From Kutzneria chonburiensis (lineage in GTDB: Bacteria; Actinomycetota; Actinomycetes; Mycobacteriales; Pseudonocardiaceae), in the NCBI RefSeq assembly GCF_028622115.1, contig NZ_CP097263.1, forward strand, positions 3,844,001-3,908,000: a stretch of DNA of 64,000 bases, in the 5' to 3' direction. How positions within the stretch are numbered: position 1 is the first letter of the stretch; each line of letters starts with the position of its first letter. The position numbers were made by a program, and so were the translations under genes. Below the pieces are notes generated by a model. That model was not told where the DNA came from. It saw nothing but the letters and a program-made list of their open reading frames with translations, and did no database searches. This document shows, piece after piece, positions 26,000 through 36,568 of the stretch.

Positions 26000-26887
26000 T
26001 TACGCCGGCAGCTGGGCCACGGCCAGTTCGGTCTCCTCCTCGATCAGGTCCATGTTGATCGCCGCCCCGGCCCGGACGCCGGCCGCCGCCGCGCCGATCA
26101 CCTGCTCCATGAGGTTCGTGACGTTGCCCGCCACCCACACGCCCGGGATCGCCGTCGCCTCCCCGTCGGCCGGCACGTAGGTGCCGGCCGGGTGATCGGC
26201 CACCTCCAGGCCCAACGCCGTCAGCACGTCCGCGTTCGAGCGGGCCTTGGCCGTGACGACGAAGGCGTCGTGGTTCAGGTCGTCCAGGCTCCGCACCCTG
26301 CCTTCGACCACGGTGATCCCGCGCGCCGCGAACTGCCGGCGCTGCGTTTCGTCCAGTTCCACGGAGTCGTTGGCGTAGAAGGTGATCCGCTCGCTCCACT
26401 GCCGCCAGATCAGGGCCTGGTGCACCGAGATCGGGGTGCTGGCGATGACTCCGATGCTCTGGTCCCGGACTTCCCAGCCGTGGCAGTACGGGCAGTGCAG
26501 CACGTCCTTGCCCCACCGCTCGGCCACGCCGCCGATGTCCGGGAGCTCGTCGGTCAGCCCGGTCGCCACCAGCAGCCGTCGGCCGTCCACAGTGGACCCA
26601 TCGGCCAGCTCGACCGTGAAGCCACCGTTCTTTCCGGACGCCTTCACCGCCTCACCCTGGACGATTTCCCCACCGTACGACTCCACCTCGCCACGCCCGA
26701 TGCGCAGCAGCTCCAGCGGATTCACGCCTTCCCGCCCGAGGTAGTTGTGCGCGCCGCCGGCCGGGGCGTTGCGCGGCCGCCCGGCATCGATCACCAGCAC
26801 CTTGCGCCGGGCCCGGCTTAACGTCAGCGCGCCGCTCAGCCCAGCCGCACCCCCGCCGATCACGATCACGTCGTAGTTATCGTTCAT
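26000..26887 (-). CDS. NAD(P)/FAD-dependent oxidoreductase, thioredoxin-reductase-like
   Basis: 295 residues. FAD-binding GGGAAGLSGALTLSRARRKV at 11-30, redox-active HCPYCHGWEV (Cys132 and Cys135), and C-terminal FAD motif VWVAGNVTNLMEQVIGAAAAG. In this group the NAD(P)-binding motif is degenerate (IGVIASTPISVHQ), so it is not a normal thioredoxin reductase. Similar proteins act in disulfide chemistry, including holothin-type dithiol oxidases such as GliT/HlmI. It is divergent from the PLP enzyme at 26956. Confidence 0.88.
   Translation of the reverse strand: MNDNYDVIVIGGGAAGLSGALTLSRARRKVLVIDAGRPRNAPAGGAHNYLGREGVNPLELLRIGRGEVESYGGEIVQGEAVKASGKNGGFTVELADGSTVDGRRLLVATGLTDELPDIGGVAERWGKDVLHCPYCHGWEVRDQSIGVIASTPISVHQALIWRQWSERITFYANDSVELDETQRRQFAARGITVVEGRVRSLDDLNHDAFVVTAKARSNADVLTALGLEVADHPAGTYVPADGEATAIPGVWVAGNVTNLMEQVIGAAAAGVRAGAAINMDLIEEETELAVAQLPA
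26585..26597. repeat. Palindromic 13-mer GTCCACAGTGGAC
   Basis: An exact GTCCAC-A-GTGGAC palindrome inside the thioredoxin-reductase-like gene. The same 13-mer, with A or T in the centre, also occurs exactly at 37716 and 43569. Confidence 0.7.
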
Positions 26888-26955
26888 GGCGCGATGATGC
26901 GACGGCCGGCAGCGGCCGGCAAAATAACTTGCTGTTTCGGCAACAGGGAGCGTGC

Positions 26956-27900
26956 GTGGTCGACATCACGGACATCGAGGCCGCGGCCGAGCGGATCGCC
27001 GGGCATGTGCTGCGCACGCCCACCCTGGCCAGTCCCGGCCTGTCCGCCCTGCTCGGCGTGCCCGTCACGGTCAAACTGGAGCTGCTCCAGCTCGGCGGTT
27101 CGTTCAAGGTTCGCGGCGCCGCCGCCAAACTCCTGACCCTGACCGACGCCGAGCGGGCCGCCGGGGTCGTCGCGGTCAGCGGCGGCAACCACGCCATCGG
27201 CGTCGCGGTCATGGCCGGTGCCCTCGGCGTCGCCGCCACCGTCATCATGCCCCGTACCGCCCCCGTCCAGGCCGCCTCCGCCGCCCGCGCCGCCGGGGCC
27301 GACGTCCGCCTGACCGAGGACATGGCCGGCGCCTTCGCCTTGATGGACCAGCTCCAGCAGACCGGGATGACCTTGCTCCATCCCTTCGCCGATCCCGTCG
27401 TCCTGGCCGGGCAGGGCACCGTCGGCCTCGAGCTCAGCGACGATGCCGGCGAGTTGACCGACGTGCTCGTCAGCATCGGTGGCGGCGCGCTGATCTCCGG
27501 TGTCGCCGTCGCCCTGCATGCCCGCCGCCCTGACATTCGGGTGTGGGGCGTGGAAACCGTTGGCGCTCAGGCCATGACCGACGCTTTGGCGGCCGGCGGG
27601 CCGGTGCCGACCTCGTTGTCCTCCCTCGTGTCGACCTTGAGCGCCCCGACGGTCTCCCAGCTCACCTACGACCATGTGTCCACTGTGGTCACCGAGGTGC
27701 TGCTGGTCACCGATGCCGAGGCCGTGCAAGGAACTCTGGACCTGGCCGACCACGCCAAGGTCTGGGCCGAGCCCGCCGCCGGCTGCCTGCTGCCGGCCGC
27801 CCGGCAGGTCCTGGCCCGGGTCGGGAGCGATGCCAAGCTCGGCTTTGTGGTGTGCGGCGGCAACGCGACCACCGCGGACGTGTTCCGGTGGTCACGATGA
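26956..27900 (+). CDS. PLP-dependent threonine/serine dehydratase-like enzyme (fold type II)
   Basis: 314 residues from GTG 26956, five bases after GGGAG. PLP lysine Lys51 in GGSFKVRGAA; substrate loop VSGGNHAIG; glycine loop SIGGGALISG near 180; C-terminal CGGNATT. The layout is that of threonine dehydratase/serine racemase without an ACT regulatory domain. The reaction is probably beta-elimination of a hydroxy amino acid; ectoine-utilisation EutB-like enzymes also look like this. An ATGA overlap couples it to a methyltransferase. Confidence 0.85.
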   Translation: MVDITDIEAAAERIAGHVLRTPTLASPGLSALLGVPVTVKLELLQLGGSFKVRGAAAKLLTLTDAERAAGVVAVSGGNHAIGVAVMAGALGVAATVIMPRTAPVQAASAARAAGADVRLTEDMAGAFALMDQLQQTGMTLLHPFADPVVLAGQGTVGLELSDDAGELTDVLVSIGGGALISGVAVALHARRPDIRVWGVETVGAQAMTDALAAGGPVPTSLSSLVSTLSAPTVSQLTYDHVSTVVTEVLLVTDAEAVQGTLDLADHAKVWAEPAAGCLLPAARQVLARVGSDAKLGFVVCGGNATTADVFRWSR

Positions 27901-28589
27901 GCCACGCGATGGACGGCAGCCCGGTCGAGCTCTACGCGCTGCTGCCGGCGTTCGGTGAACCCGAGCTGATCCACGGTGCGATCCCGGCCGGTGCGACCGT
28001 GCTGGAACTGGGCGCGGGGACCGGCCGGGTGACGCAACCGCTTGCGGCGCTGGGACATCCGGTGCTGGCGGTGGACAGCTCCGCCGACATGCTGGCGCAC
28101 GTCCGTGATGCCGAGACGCTGCTGGCGCACATCGAGTCGCTGCGGCTGGGCCGGCGGTTCGACGCGGTGCTGCTGGCCAGCCATCTGATCAACACACCGG
28201 ACGCGTCGCAACGGCAGGCCTTGCTGGCCACCGCGGCCCATCACGTGCAGGGTCAGGTGTTGATCCAGTGGCACCCGCCGGCCTGGTTCGACCGGGTGGA
28301 CTCGACTTCGCACCAGGCCGGCCCGGTCACGATCACCGTGCGGGACATCGCCCGCGACGGTAACCTCCTGTCCGCGACCGTGCACTACGACGGGGCCGGC
28401 CACCACTGGGAGCACCCGTTCACCGCACTGCGACTGTCCATTGCGGACACCATCGCCGAGTTGGCCGCCGCCGGGCTGCGGTTCGGCGACTGGCTGACCG
28501 ACGATCAGACATGGTTCACGGCCACGCCGAACCAGCGGTCGAGCGCCTCCGACAAGCCGTCCGCGGTCGAGGACGCCCAGGCCACGTAG
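27897..28589 (+). CDS. Class I SAM-dependent methyltransferase
   Basis: 230 residues from ATG 27897 (ATGA overlap). SAM-binding motif I VLELGAGTGRVTQPLAALG, then VLAVDSSADMLAHV and FDAVLLASHLINTPD. The last 28 codons lie antisense to the end of the convergent FAD monooxygenase and look non-family-like, so the functional fold probably ends near residue 203. The substrate is unknown. Confidence 0.82.
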   Translation: MSHAMDGSPVELYALLPAFGEPELIHGAIPAGATVLELGAGTGRVTQPLAALGHPVLAVDSSADMLAHVRDAETLLAHIESLRLGRRFDAVLLASHLINTPDASQRQALLATAAHHVQGQVLIQWHPPAWFDRVDSTSHQAGPVTITVRDIARDGNLLSATVHYDGAGHHWEHPFTALRLSIADTIAELAAAGLRFGDWLTDDQTWFTATPNQRSSASDKPSAVEDAQAT

Positions 28590-30012
28590 TTGTCCGGCCT
28601 GATCAACACCGCGGCCGGAAGGCCCTCGACCGGTTCGGCGGTGATCACATCGATCGGGCCCTGGAAAACGCCGAGGGTTCCGGTGAAGTCGAGCAGCAGC
28701 GGACGGCCGGTACAGGCGAGCTCGGCCAGCCGCTTCGGACCGTCCGGCGTGACCAGGTCCAGCGCCGGGGCGAACCGGCCGACCAGTGGATGCGGCTCCT
28801 CGACGCCCATGTCGTAGCGGATGTCCGAGCCGGCCAGCAGCTCGGCGATCCGTTTGGTGGCAGCGGGATCGCCGAGCAGCTCGGCGAACAACACCCGCAG
28901 GGCGGTGACGTCGCTGCCCGGCGCGACCAGCGCGTTGGTCGCGTAGCCGTAGGTGAGCATGCGCTCGGCGGCGACGCGACGCTCGGTGTCGTACGTGTCG
29001 AGCAGTCCGGCCGGCGCGGTGCCGTTGATCTCGGCGGCGAGCTTCCAGCCGAGGTTGGCGGCGTCCTGCATGCCCAGGTTGAGGCCGCCACCGCCGTAGG
29101 CCAGGATGTGCGCGGCATCGCCGAGCAGGAACACGCGGCCGTCACGGAACCGTGCCGCGACGCGGTTATGGCCCCGCGTCAGGCGGTTCATCAGGTGCGG
29201 CCCGTCGCCCTCGGGCTCGCCCAGCGGGATGTCGACACCGAGCACCCGGCGCACGCTGGCCCGCAGCTCGTCCATGGTCATCGGCTCGTCGGTGGGCGGC
29301 TGGTCCCACTCGACGGTGGAGATCGTCGGCGGGTGATCCGGCAGTGGCGCATAGGAAAAGCCGCCCTGCTCGGTACGGATGCCGAGGAACGGCAACGCGA
29401 GGCCGTGACCGGGGATCTTGAGGCCGCGCGTGGTCGGATCGACCCAGTCGGCCGGCACGGTGGCGTGGGCCATGCGCATGGTGCGCCGGTCGTAGGTGAC
29501 GCCGCCGAAGTCGATGCCCGACAGCTTGCGTACCGCGCTCCGCGCGCCGTCGGCACCGACGAGGTAGGTCGCCGACAGCTCGTAACGACCGTCCGGGCCG
29601 TCGACCTCGACCGTCACCGTTGTGGAATCCTGTTTCAGGCCAACGAGTTCGTGGCCGTGACGGATCTCGACGCCGAGCTCGACCGCCCGCTCGGTCAGCA
29701 CCTCGACGATCTTCCGCTGCGGCGCCGGCAACACGTGCAAGGGGCTCTGGTCGAGCAGCCCGAGGTTGAGATACAGGCCGGCGTAAGGGAAAAACCGGAA
29801 TTCGGCACCGGCGGGCCGGGGCGGCCGGCCAACGCCTCGTACAGGCCGCGGTGGTCGACGAGTCGCACGACCTCGCCGACGAGACCGTTGGCCTTGGGCT
29901 CGTTGCTCGGTTCCGGCAGCCGCTCCAGCACCACCGGCCGCACCCCGGCCAGCGCCAGCTCACAGGCCAGCATCAGCCCGTTGGGCCCGGCCCCGGAAAT
30001 GATCACGTTCAC
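28505..30012 (-). pseudogene. FAD-dependent aromatic monooxygenase, frameshifted
   Basis: Two adjacent frames together make one PHBH/RdmE-type monooxygenase of about 500 residues. Frame one (from 30012) gives the FAD motif VIISGAGPNGLMLACELALAG. Frame two gives LVGADGARSAVRKLSGIDF, the GDAAHILAYGGGGLNLGMQDAANLGWKLA segment and the C-terminal domain to 28505. The frames switch in the GC-rich run at about 29808-29830 and the shift corresponds to one missing base. Such enzymes hydroxylate aromatic polyketides, or inactivate tetracyclines or rifamycins. The ATG overlaps the stop of the TetR gene, so regulator and enzyme form an operon. Either a sequencing error or a recent mutation. Confidence 0.8.
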
Positions 30013-30764
30013 GATTCCCCCTCCGGCGCGGGCAGTCCGCGCCCGATTTCGGCAAACACCCGGTCGATCACGTCGAGCACCGATCCGGTCGGATCGGTGA
30101 GCATCCAGAACCGCATGGCCGTGGCGATGCCCGCCGCCACCACCGAGGCCGCGAGCTGCGGAAACAGGTCGCCGTCGCGGTCGAGGCCGAGCCGTTCGGC
30201 AATCGCCACCGCCAGCTCGTCCTTGGCGATGTCGTCGGCGCGCAGCAGTTCGGCGTGCAGCGAGGGATGCGTCAGCACGAGCTTGACCCGCTCCATGTAC
30301 GCCGCATCGCGCGGCAAGGACGGCGCTCCGGCCAACTCCGATCCCGGCCCAGCCGCCGATCCCACGCCGGCCAACTCCGAACCCCGCCCGGCCCCCGATC
30401 CCGGCCCGGCCGCCGATCCCGCACCGGCCGAGTCCGAATCCGGCCCGGCCGCCGTTTGCGTATTTGCCGGCGCCCCGGCGAGGCTCGACCGCACCGCCGC
30501 CAGCACCGCCGGCCAGAACGGCTCGTCAGCCGGCTGCGACCGCAGCTCGTCGGCCACGACCAGCGCCCGCTCCAGGTGGCTGGCCGCAACCGCCTCGGCC
30601 TTGCTCGTGAAGTAGTTGCGGAAGGTCCGCTCCGACACGTTCGCCGCCGCCGCGATGTCCTCGACGGACACCTCGTCCCAGCCCCGCGCCACGATCAGCG
30701 CGATCGTGGCCCGGCTCAGCGCCAGCCGCGTCTCCCGCTTCTTCCGCTCCCGCAGCCCCGTCAT
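30009..30764 (-). CDS. TetR-family transcriptional regulator with low-complexity insert
   Basis: 251 residues. Residues about 10-60 are the TetR helix-turn-helix (RATIALIVARGWDEVSVEDI, then AAANVSERTFRNYFTSKAEA). Between the HTH/linker and the ligand-binding C-terminal domain lies a roughly 42-residue Gly/Ser/Ala/Pro stretch (GSAAGPGSELAG repeated), encoded by degenerate tandem repeats and absent from ordinary TetR proteins. It is the first gene of an operon with the monooxygenase and is preceded by a perfect palindrome at 30782-30804, its likely operator. Inducer probably the monooxygenase substrate. Confidence 0.88.
   Translation of the reverse strand: MTGLRERKKRETRLALSRATIALIVARGWDEVSVEDIAAAANVSERTFRNYFTSKAEAVAASHLERALVVADELRSQPADEPFWPAVLAAVRSSLAGAPANTQTAAGPDSDSAGAGSAAGPGSGAGRGSELAGVGSAAGPGSELAGAPSLPRDAAYMERVKLVLTHPSLHAELLRADDIAKDELAVAIAERLGLDRDGDLFPQLAASVVAAGIATAMRFWMLTDPTGSVLDVIDRVFAEIGRGLPAPEGES
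30328..30453. repeat. Degenerate tandem repeats encoding the TetR linker insert
   Basis: Blocks of GCCGGCCAACTCCGA, CCCGGCCCGGCCGCCGATCCC and variants recur three times. They encode the Gly/Ser/Ala/Pro-rich linker of the TetR protein and stay in frame. Confidence 0.75.
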
Positions 30765-30781
30765 GCCTCCACGCTACCCAC

Positions 30782-30804
30782 AATCTTGCCGAATTGGCAA
30801 GATT
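30782..30804. promoter_or_regulatory. TetR operator palindrome
   Basis: AATCTTGCC (30782-30790) and GGCAAGATT (30796-30804) form a perfect 9-bp inverted repeat with a 5-bp spacer, 18 bases upstream of the TetR start codon. The size and position fit autoregulation of the TetR-monooxygenase operon. Confidence 0.7.
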
Positions 30805-30834
30805 TCCACTCCGGCATCATTTGCCACAGCAAAT

Positions 30835-30888
30835 GTCACATGCGCGTCATACTTGCCTCTCTGCGGCACATCCGGACCGCATGTGCCG
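30835..30888 (+). repeat. Diverged copy of the GCCACATGCGC hairpin repeat
   Basis: It aligns without gaps to the unit at 34289-34343, sharing CACATGCGC, TACTTGC, CACAT, GCATGTG and GAAAG, with many point differences. The two arms still partly pair. It lies in the otherwise empty 30781-31032 gap between TetR and MFS genes. Confidence 0.6.
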
Positions 30889-31032
30889 AAAGAAGCTGGC
30901 GGAGGTGGGGTGCGTGATCGCACGAGTCACGGTGCGGGCGGCGATCGCCCAACGGGCCGAGGAGATCGGCTGGCACTCGCAGCCGCGCCCGGCGCCGAAG
31001 TCGGAGAAGATCTACCGGGTGATGCGGAGCAG

Positions 31033-32418
31033 CTAGGAGCGGGCCGGCGCCTTCGAACGCCCGGCGCTGACCACGGCACCGTCCGAACGGTCCAGCCGCA
31101 GGAACATCAGGGCCCCGATCAGGGCGATCACCGCCCCCACGACAAAGCCGACGCGGAAATCGCCGACCGTCGGCACGGCACCGCGAGCTGACACGGCCAC
31201 CACCGTCGCCGCCACGGCCACGCCCATGCCGGTGGCGAGCTGGCTGACGGTGGCGTTCACCGTGCTGGCGGCGCTCATGGACTCGGCCGGCACGTCGGCG
31301 AAAGCCAGCGTGTTGACGCCCGTGAACTCGAGGGACCGGAAGGCCCCGCCGAGGAAGCAGACCACCGCGATCACCCAGTACGGCGTCGAGGCACTGAACA
31401 GCGCGCAGGCCGCCAGCGACAGGGCAACGAGAATGCCGTTGCCGACCAGTACCCGCCGGAAACCGAAGCGCCGCACGGTCGGCGTGGTGATGGTCTTCAT
31501 GACGAGGTTGCCGGCGAAGACGGTCAGCACGAGCAGTCCGGACGTGACGGCGCTGAGCCCGAAGCCGACCTGGAACAGCAGCGGCAGCAGGAACGGGATC
31601 ATGTTGATCGCCAGCCGCAGCAGCGAGCCTTCGCCCGAGGTCGCGGCGTACGTGCGGATCCGCAGCGGCGACAGGTCCAGCAGCGGCGTGGGATGCCGCC
31701 GGGCATGGCGTACGGCGACGAAGCCGACGATCAACCCCACCGCCAGCAGACCACCGGTGAGCAGCCAGTTCGTACCGGCACCGGCCTGATCCATGCCGTA
31801 CACCAGGCACGCGATGGCCACCGCGCTCAGCCCGAACCCGAGCCCGTCGAAAGGGCGAAGCACCCGGTCGGACGCCTTCACGACCAGCAGTGCGGAGATC
31901 AACGCCACCAGCCCGAGCGGCACGTTGATCAGGAAGATCCACCGCCACGAGGTGTACGTGGTGATCACGCCGCCGACCGGCGGCCCCAGCACCGGCGCGA
32001 TCAGGCCGGGCCACGTGATGATGGCCGTCGCCGCCATCAAGTCCGCTTTGGCGGCGCCACGCAGCACAACCGTACGACCTACTGGCACCATCATCGCGCC
32101 GCCGATGCCCTGCACGACCCGGGCCAGCACGAACTGCCACAGCGTCTGGGACGCCGCGCACAGCACCGAGGCCAGCGTGAACACGACGATCGCCGCACAG
32201 AACACCCGCCGCGCGCCGAACCGGTCGGACAGCCAGCCGCTGAGCGGGATCATCACCGCCACCGTCAGCAGGTAGGCCGTCACGCCGAGGCCGGCGTCGA
32301 CCGCGCCGACGCGGAACGAGTCGGCGATGCCCGGCAGCGCCGTGGTGATCACGGTGCCGTCCAGCAGCTCCATGAAGAACGCACCCGCGACGATGACGGC
32401 GACCAGTCGACTGCTCAC
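31033..32418 (-). CDS. MFS drug-type exporter, DHA2 family (14 helices)
   Basis: 461 residues from GTG 32418; a TTG three codons upstream (32427) is the alternative. Motif A-like SGWLSDRFGARRVFCAA follows helix 2; GVTAYLLTVAVMIPLSGWL and VLGPPVGGVITTYTSWRWIFLINVPLG (motif C and D2-type) are typical of the EmrB/QacA DHA2 group, which exports drugs by proton antiport. Its start faces the Acg-type gene's end with only 56 bases between them, on the same strand. The substrate is unknown. Confidence 0.9.
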   Translation of the reverse strand: MSSRLVAVIVAGAFFMELLDGTVITTALPGIADSFRVGAVDAGLGVTAYLLTVAVMIPLSGWLSDRFGARRVFCAAIVVFTLASVLCAASQTLWQFVLARVVQGIGGAMMVPVGRTVVLRGAAKADLMAATAIITWPGLIAPVLGPPVGGVITTYTSWRWIFLINVPLGLVALISALLVVKASDRVLRPFDGLGFGLSAVAIACLVYGMDQAGAGTNWLLTGGLLAVGLIVGFVAVRHARRHPTPLLDLSPLRIRTYAATSGEGSLLRLAINMIPFLLPLLFQVGFGLSAVTSGLLVLTVFAGNLVMKTITTPTVRRFGFRRVLVGNGILVALSLAACALFSASTPYWVIAVVCFLGGAFRSLEFTGVNTLAFADVPAESMSAASTVNATVSQLATGMGVAVAATVVAVSARGAVPTVGDFRVGFVVGAVIALIGALMFLRLDRSDGAVVSAGRSKAPARS

Positions 32419-32474
32419 GATCAGCAACCTAGGTCGGCACGCCGCCGTCTGTCATGCGGAATGTGGCCCCCGGC

Positions 32475-33392
32475 TCAGAGCTGCGGCACGCCGCCGATGC
32501 GGAGCAGCGCGTGCGGGTACACGCCGTGACCGAGCTGGCGGGCCAGCCCTTCGCGCACCTCGTCCAGCTTGATCAGCCTGGTCACCGGCCGGATCGCCAG
32601 CCCGAAGGCCGACGCCGACAGCCGGGCGTTCTGGATCGCCGCGCCGGCCAGCACGTGGTCGCGGGGGCTGTCGCCGCTGGTCGTGACGACCAGCACCGGG
32701 TCGGCCACGAGTCGGGCGGCGATCGAGCAGACCGCGTCGGCGTACGGCTCGGCCGACATGGTCGCCAGCGGACCCAGCTGCTGGGCGACCTGCGCCACCG
32801 GCGTCGTCTGCTGCGGCTCCAGCCACGGCGCCAGTTCGTCGGCGCACCAGCGGTCGCCGTCCATGCGTCTGCCAGCGTGCAGCACCAGGCGAGCGGTTTC
32901 CATCGCCGCGTTCCGGTCGTTGAGCAGCCGCAACTCCGTGCCCGGGCACCAGTTCGAGGCAACCAGCTTGGCCACCGCGGCCGAGTCCGGCACCCACTCG
33001 CCCGGCTCGGCCCAGTAGGGCGGCATGCGCTCGATCTGGCGGTGCAGCAGCGTCTCGCGGTCGGTCGGCGGCGCCGGCGACAGGGCCTTCACCGTGGCCA
33101 CCAGATCCGGGGCCGTGCCGTCGCCGGCCAGCTCGATCGTGGCGCGCCAGCCGAGCATGCGCATCGCCAGGTACAGGTTGGCCAGCGCCGTCCCGCAGTA
33201 CAGCAGCCGGTTCACGCCCGCGCGCTCGTAGCGGGTACCCGGACCCAGCTCGAACAGCGAGGCCGCCCGCTCGCCCAGCTGTAGGACGTACGGCCGCTCG
33301 GGGTGTAGCACCGGCGCATGCCGAATGGCGTTGAGCAGCGTGGTCGCCTCGAACTTGGTCCACTGGTCACCGGAATTGCGCCGGGTCAGCAC
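32475..33392 (-). CDS. Acg-type nitroreductase-family protein (dormancy-regulon type)
   Basis: 305 residues from GTG 33392. The start (SGDQWTKFEATTLLNAIRHAPVLHPERP) and the overall length match the mycobacterial Acg/Rv2032 family, double-domain nitroreductase-like flavoproteins induced by DevR. RHAPVLHPERPYV corresponds to a flavin-binding region; the lid and catalytic residues of true nitroreductases are not evident, so it may sequester FMN rather than reduce. Divergent from devR with a DosR-box-like site between, which supports membership of a DevR regulon. Confidence 0.85.
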   Translation of the reverse strand: MLTRRNSGDQWTKFEATTLLNAIRHAPVLHPERPYVLQLGERAASLFELGPGTRYERAGVNRLLYCGTALANLYLAMRMLGWRATIELAGDGTAPDLVATVKALSPAPPTDRETLLHRQIERMPPYWAEPGEWVPDSAAVAKLVASNWCPGTELRLLNDRNAAMETARLVLHAGRRMDGDRWCADELAPWLEPQQTTPVAQVAQQLGPLATMSAEPYADAVCSIAARLVADPVLVVTTSGDSPRDHVLAGAAIQNARLSASAFGLAIRPVTRLIKLDEVREGLARQLGHGVYPHALLRIGGVPQL

Positions 33393-33479
33393 AACGGTCC
33401 TCCGAACGTCGCTGGGCTGGTGCGATCACTCCCGTACGTGAAGACGCCTGCCGGCCACGTCTTGTTCACCGGATTCGCC

Positions 33480-33494
33480 AGGACCTTGGACACT
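33480..33494. promoter_or_regulatory. DosR-box-like site between acg-like and devR genes
   Basis: AGGACCTTGGACACT matches the mycobacterial DosR consensus GGGACTTNNGNCCCT at all but three of its fixed positions. Its centre is 42 bases upstream of the devR start at 33529, which would fit leaderless activation of devR from the normal -42 position, and it also faces the divergent acg-like gene. Confidence 0.5.
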
Positions 33495-33528
33495 GCCACC
33501 GATGTTCGGCGGCCGACTAGAGTTGGGT

Positions 33529-34173
33529 GTGCCCACCCGAGTGTTCCTGGTCGACGACCACGAGATCGTCCGGCGCGGTATCGCCGACCTGCTCGACGAC
33601 GAGCCCGACCTCCAGGTGTGCGGCGAGGCCGCCTCGGCCGCCGAGGCGTTGGCCCGGATTCCCGCCACCAGGCCCGATGTCGCCGTGCTCGATGTGCGCC
33701 TGCCCGACGGCAACGGCGTCGAGCTGTGCCGTGAGCTGCGGGCCCGGATGCCCGAGCTGCACTGCCTGATGCTCACGTCCTTCTCCGACGACGAGGCCCT
33801 CCTCGACGCCATCATGGCCGGCGCCGCCGGCTTCGTGCTCAAGCAGGTCCTCGGCCACGATCTGTTGGCCGCCATCCGTACTGTCGCCGGCGGGCAGTCA
33901 CTGTTGGACGGTCGCACCACCGCCGCCCTGATGAACCGCCTGCGCCGCCAGCGCGACGACGCCGATCCCCTGCGCGAGCTCTCCGACCAGGAACGCACCG
34001 TGTTGGAACTCATCGGCGACGGCCTGACGAACCGTCAGATCGCCGAGCGCATGTTCCTGGCCGAGAAGACCGTGAAGAACTACGTCTCGCACCTGCTGGC
34101 CAAGCTCGGCATGCAGCGCCGCACCCAGGTCGCCGTGCTCGCCACCGAGCTCCGCAGCCGCGACCGCCCGTAG
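33529..34173 (+). CDS. devR: DevR/DosR-type response regulator (NarL/LuxR family)
   Basis: 214 residues from GTG 33529 (ATG 33502 is a weaker choice). The sequence follows Mycobacterium DevR closely end to end: [13 protein letters not shown], phosphoacceptor Asp55 in [12 protein letters not shown], conserved Lys105, linker [10 protein letters not shown], and helix-turn-helix [20 protein letters not shown] followed by [11 protein letters not shown]. It activates hypoxia/NO dormancy genes in mycobacteria. Neighbours Acg-like, a DevS-like kinase and a PPOX protein repeat that regulon. Its own promoter carries a DosR-like box. Confidence 0.93.
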   Translation: MPTRVFLVDDHEIVRRGIADLLDDEPDLQVCGEAASAAEALARIPATRPDVAVLDVRLPDGNGVELCRELRARMPELHCLMLTSFSDDEALLDAIMAGAAGFVLKQVLGHDLLAAIRTVAGGQSLLDGRTTAALMNRLRRQRDDADPLRELSDQERTVLELIGDGLTNRQIAERMFLAEKTVKNYVSHLLAKLGMQRRTQVAVLATELRSRDRP

Positions 34174-34206
34174 CGTACCCGCCCACCCCGCCCCCACCCC
34201 CGTTTT

Positions 34207-34263
34207 GTGCCACATGCGCTTCCCATTTGCGCCTCAGTGCCACATAGGAAGCCCATGTGGCAC
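34207..34263 (+). repeat. GCCACATGCGC hairpin repeat, unit 1 of a tandem pair
   Basis: Arms GTGCCACATGCGCTTCC and GGAAGCCCATGTGGCAC pair over 17 bp with one mismatch around a loop starting CATTTGCG and ending CCACATA. Located in the 198-bp gap between devR and the convergent kinase, where it could act as a bidirectional terminator. Confidence 0.85.
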
Positions 34264-34288
34264 CAGCCGGGTGCCCGGCTCGGCGCAT

Positions 34289-34343
34289 CGCCACATGCGC
34301 TTCCTACTTGCGTCCTGGTGCCACATAGGAAGCGCATGTGGCG
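34289..34343 (+). repeat. GCCACATGCGC hairpin repeat, unit 2 of a tandem pair
   Basis: Arms CGCCACATGCGCTTCC and GGAAGCGCATGTGGCG form a perfect 16-bp stem. Loop TACTTGCGTCCTGGTGCCACATA is nearly the same as in unit 1 and as in the copy at 44954. Unit 1 and unit 2 are separated by a small AGCCGG/CCGGCT hairpin. Confidence 0.88.
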
Positions 34344-34371
34344 AAAGGGGTGGGTAGACGTGGTTGGTGGG

Positions 34372-36063
<1,692 letters not shown>

Positions 36064-36088
36064 TCACCGCCGAACGGCCGCCGCCCGA

Positions 36089-36511
36089 TCACCCTGTCGG
36101 CAGGGGCAGCCGGCGTCCGGTGAGCAGCTCCAGTCCGATGGCCACGAACCGGTCCTGGTCCCCGGTTCCCCACTTTCTCAGGCCACTCGCCGCAGCGCGT
36201 TCGTCCGGACGCACCGACCGGGTGCGTCCGATGCCCAGCACGCTCCAGCCGCCCGTCGGCCCCATCTCGTCGGCCTCGAAGGCGACGACGGCGGTCCTGG
36301 TCGCGGCGGCCAGCCGGCCGGCGCCGGCCACCCGCACCAGCACAGTCCGCCCGGTCAGCAGGAAGTACACCGGCAGCACGGTCGGCAGCGCGCGGTCGCT
36401 GACGGCGATGCGGCCCAGCCGCACGGACGCCAGCAGCCGCAGGCATTCCGCGTCGTCCAGCACGGTCAGCCCGGTCGAATCCGTGCCCATGGCGGACTGA
36501 TCGAGGCTCAT
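36089..36511 (-). CDS. Pyridoxamine 5'-phosphate oxidase-like flavin/F420-binding protein
   Basis: 140 residues from ATG 36511 (ATG 36490 is possible). A split-barrel PPOX fold: LRLLASVRLGRIAVSDRALPTVLPVYFLL at the start, then VAFEADEMGPTGGWSVLGIGRTRSV. Small PPOX proteins of this type are common in mycobacterial DevR regulons. The ATG lies 65 bases from the centre of a near-perfect DosR box, the correct geometry for DevR activation with a short leader. Followed by the DevS-like kinase on the same strand. Confidence 0.85.
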   Translation of the reverse strand: MSLDQSAMGTDSTGLTVLDDAECLRLLASVRLGRIAVSDRALPTVLPVYFLLTGRTVLVRVAGAGRLAAATRTAVVAFEADEMGPTGGWSVLGIGRTRSVRPDERAAASGLRKWGTGDQDRFVAIGLELLTGRRLPLPTG

Positions 36512-36568
36512 GGGGCCATACTCGTCGGCAACCGGCCGGGCCGACACCGACCTGAGGCCCGTTCGGCC

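Noticed and set aside
30881-31036. Small plus-strand frame between TetR and MFS genes
   Set aside because: Its start codon lies inside the diverged hairpin repeat and its 3' end overlaps the MFS gene; no recognisable domain and no good ribosome site.
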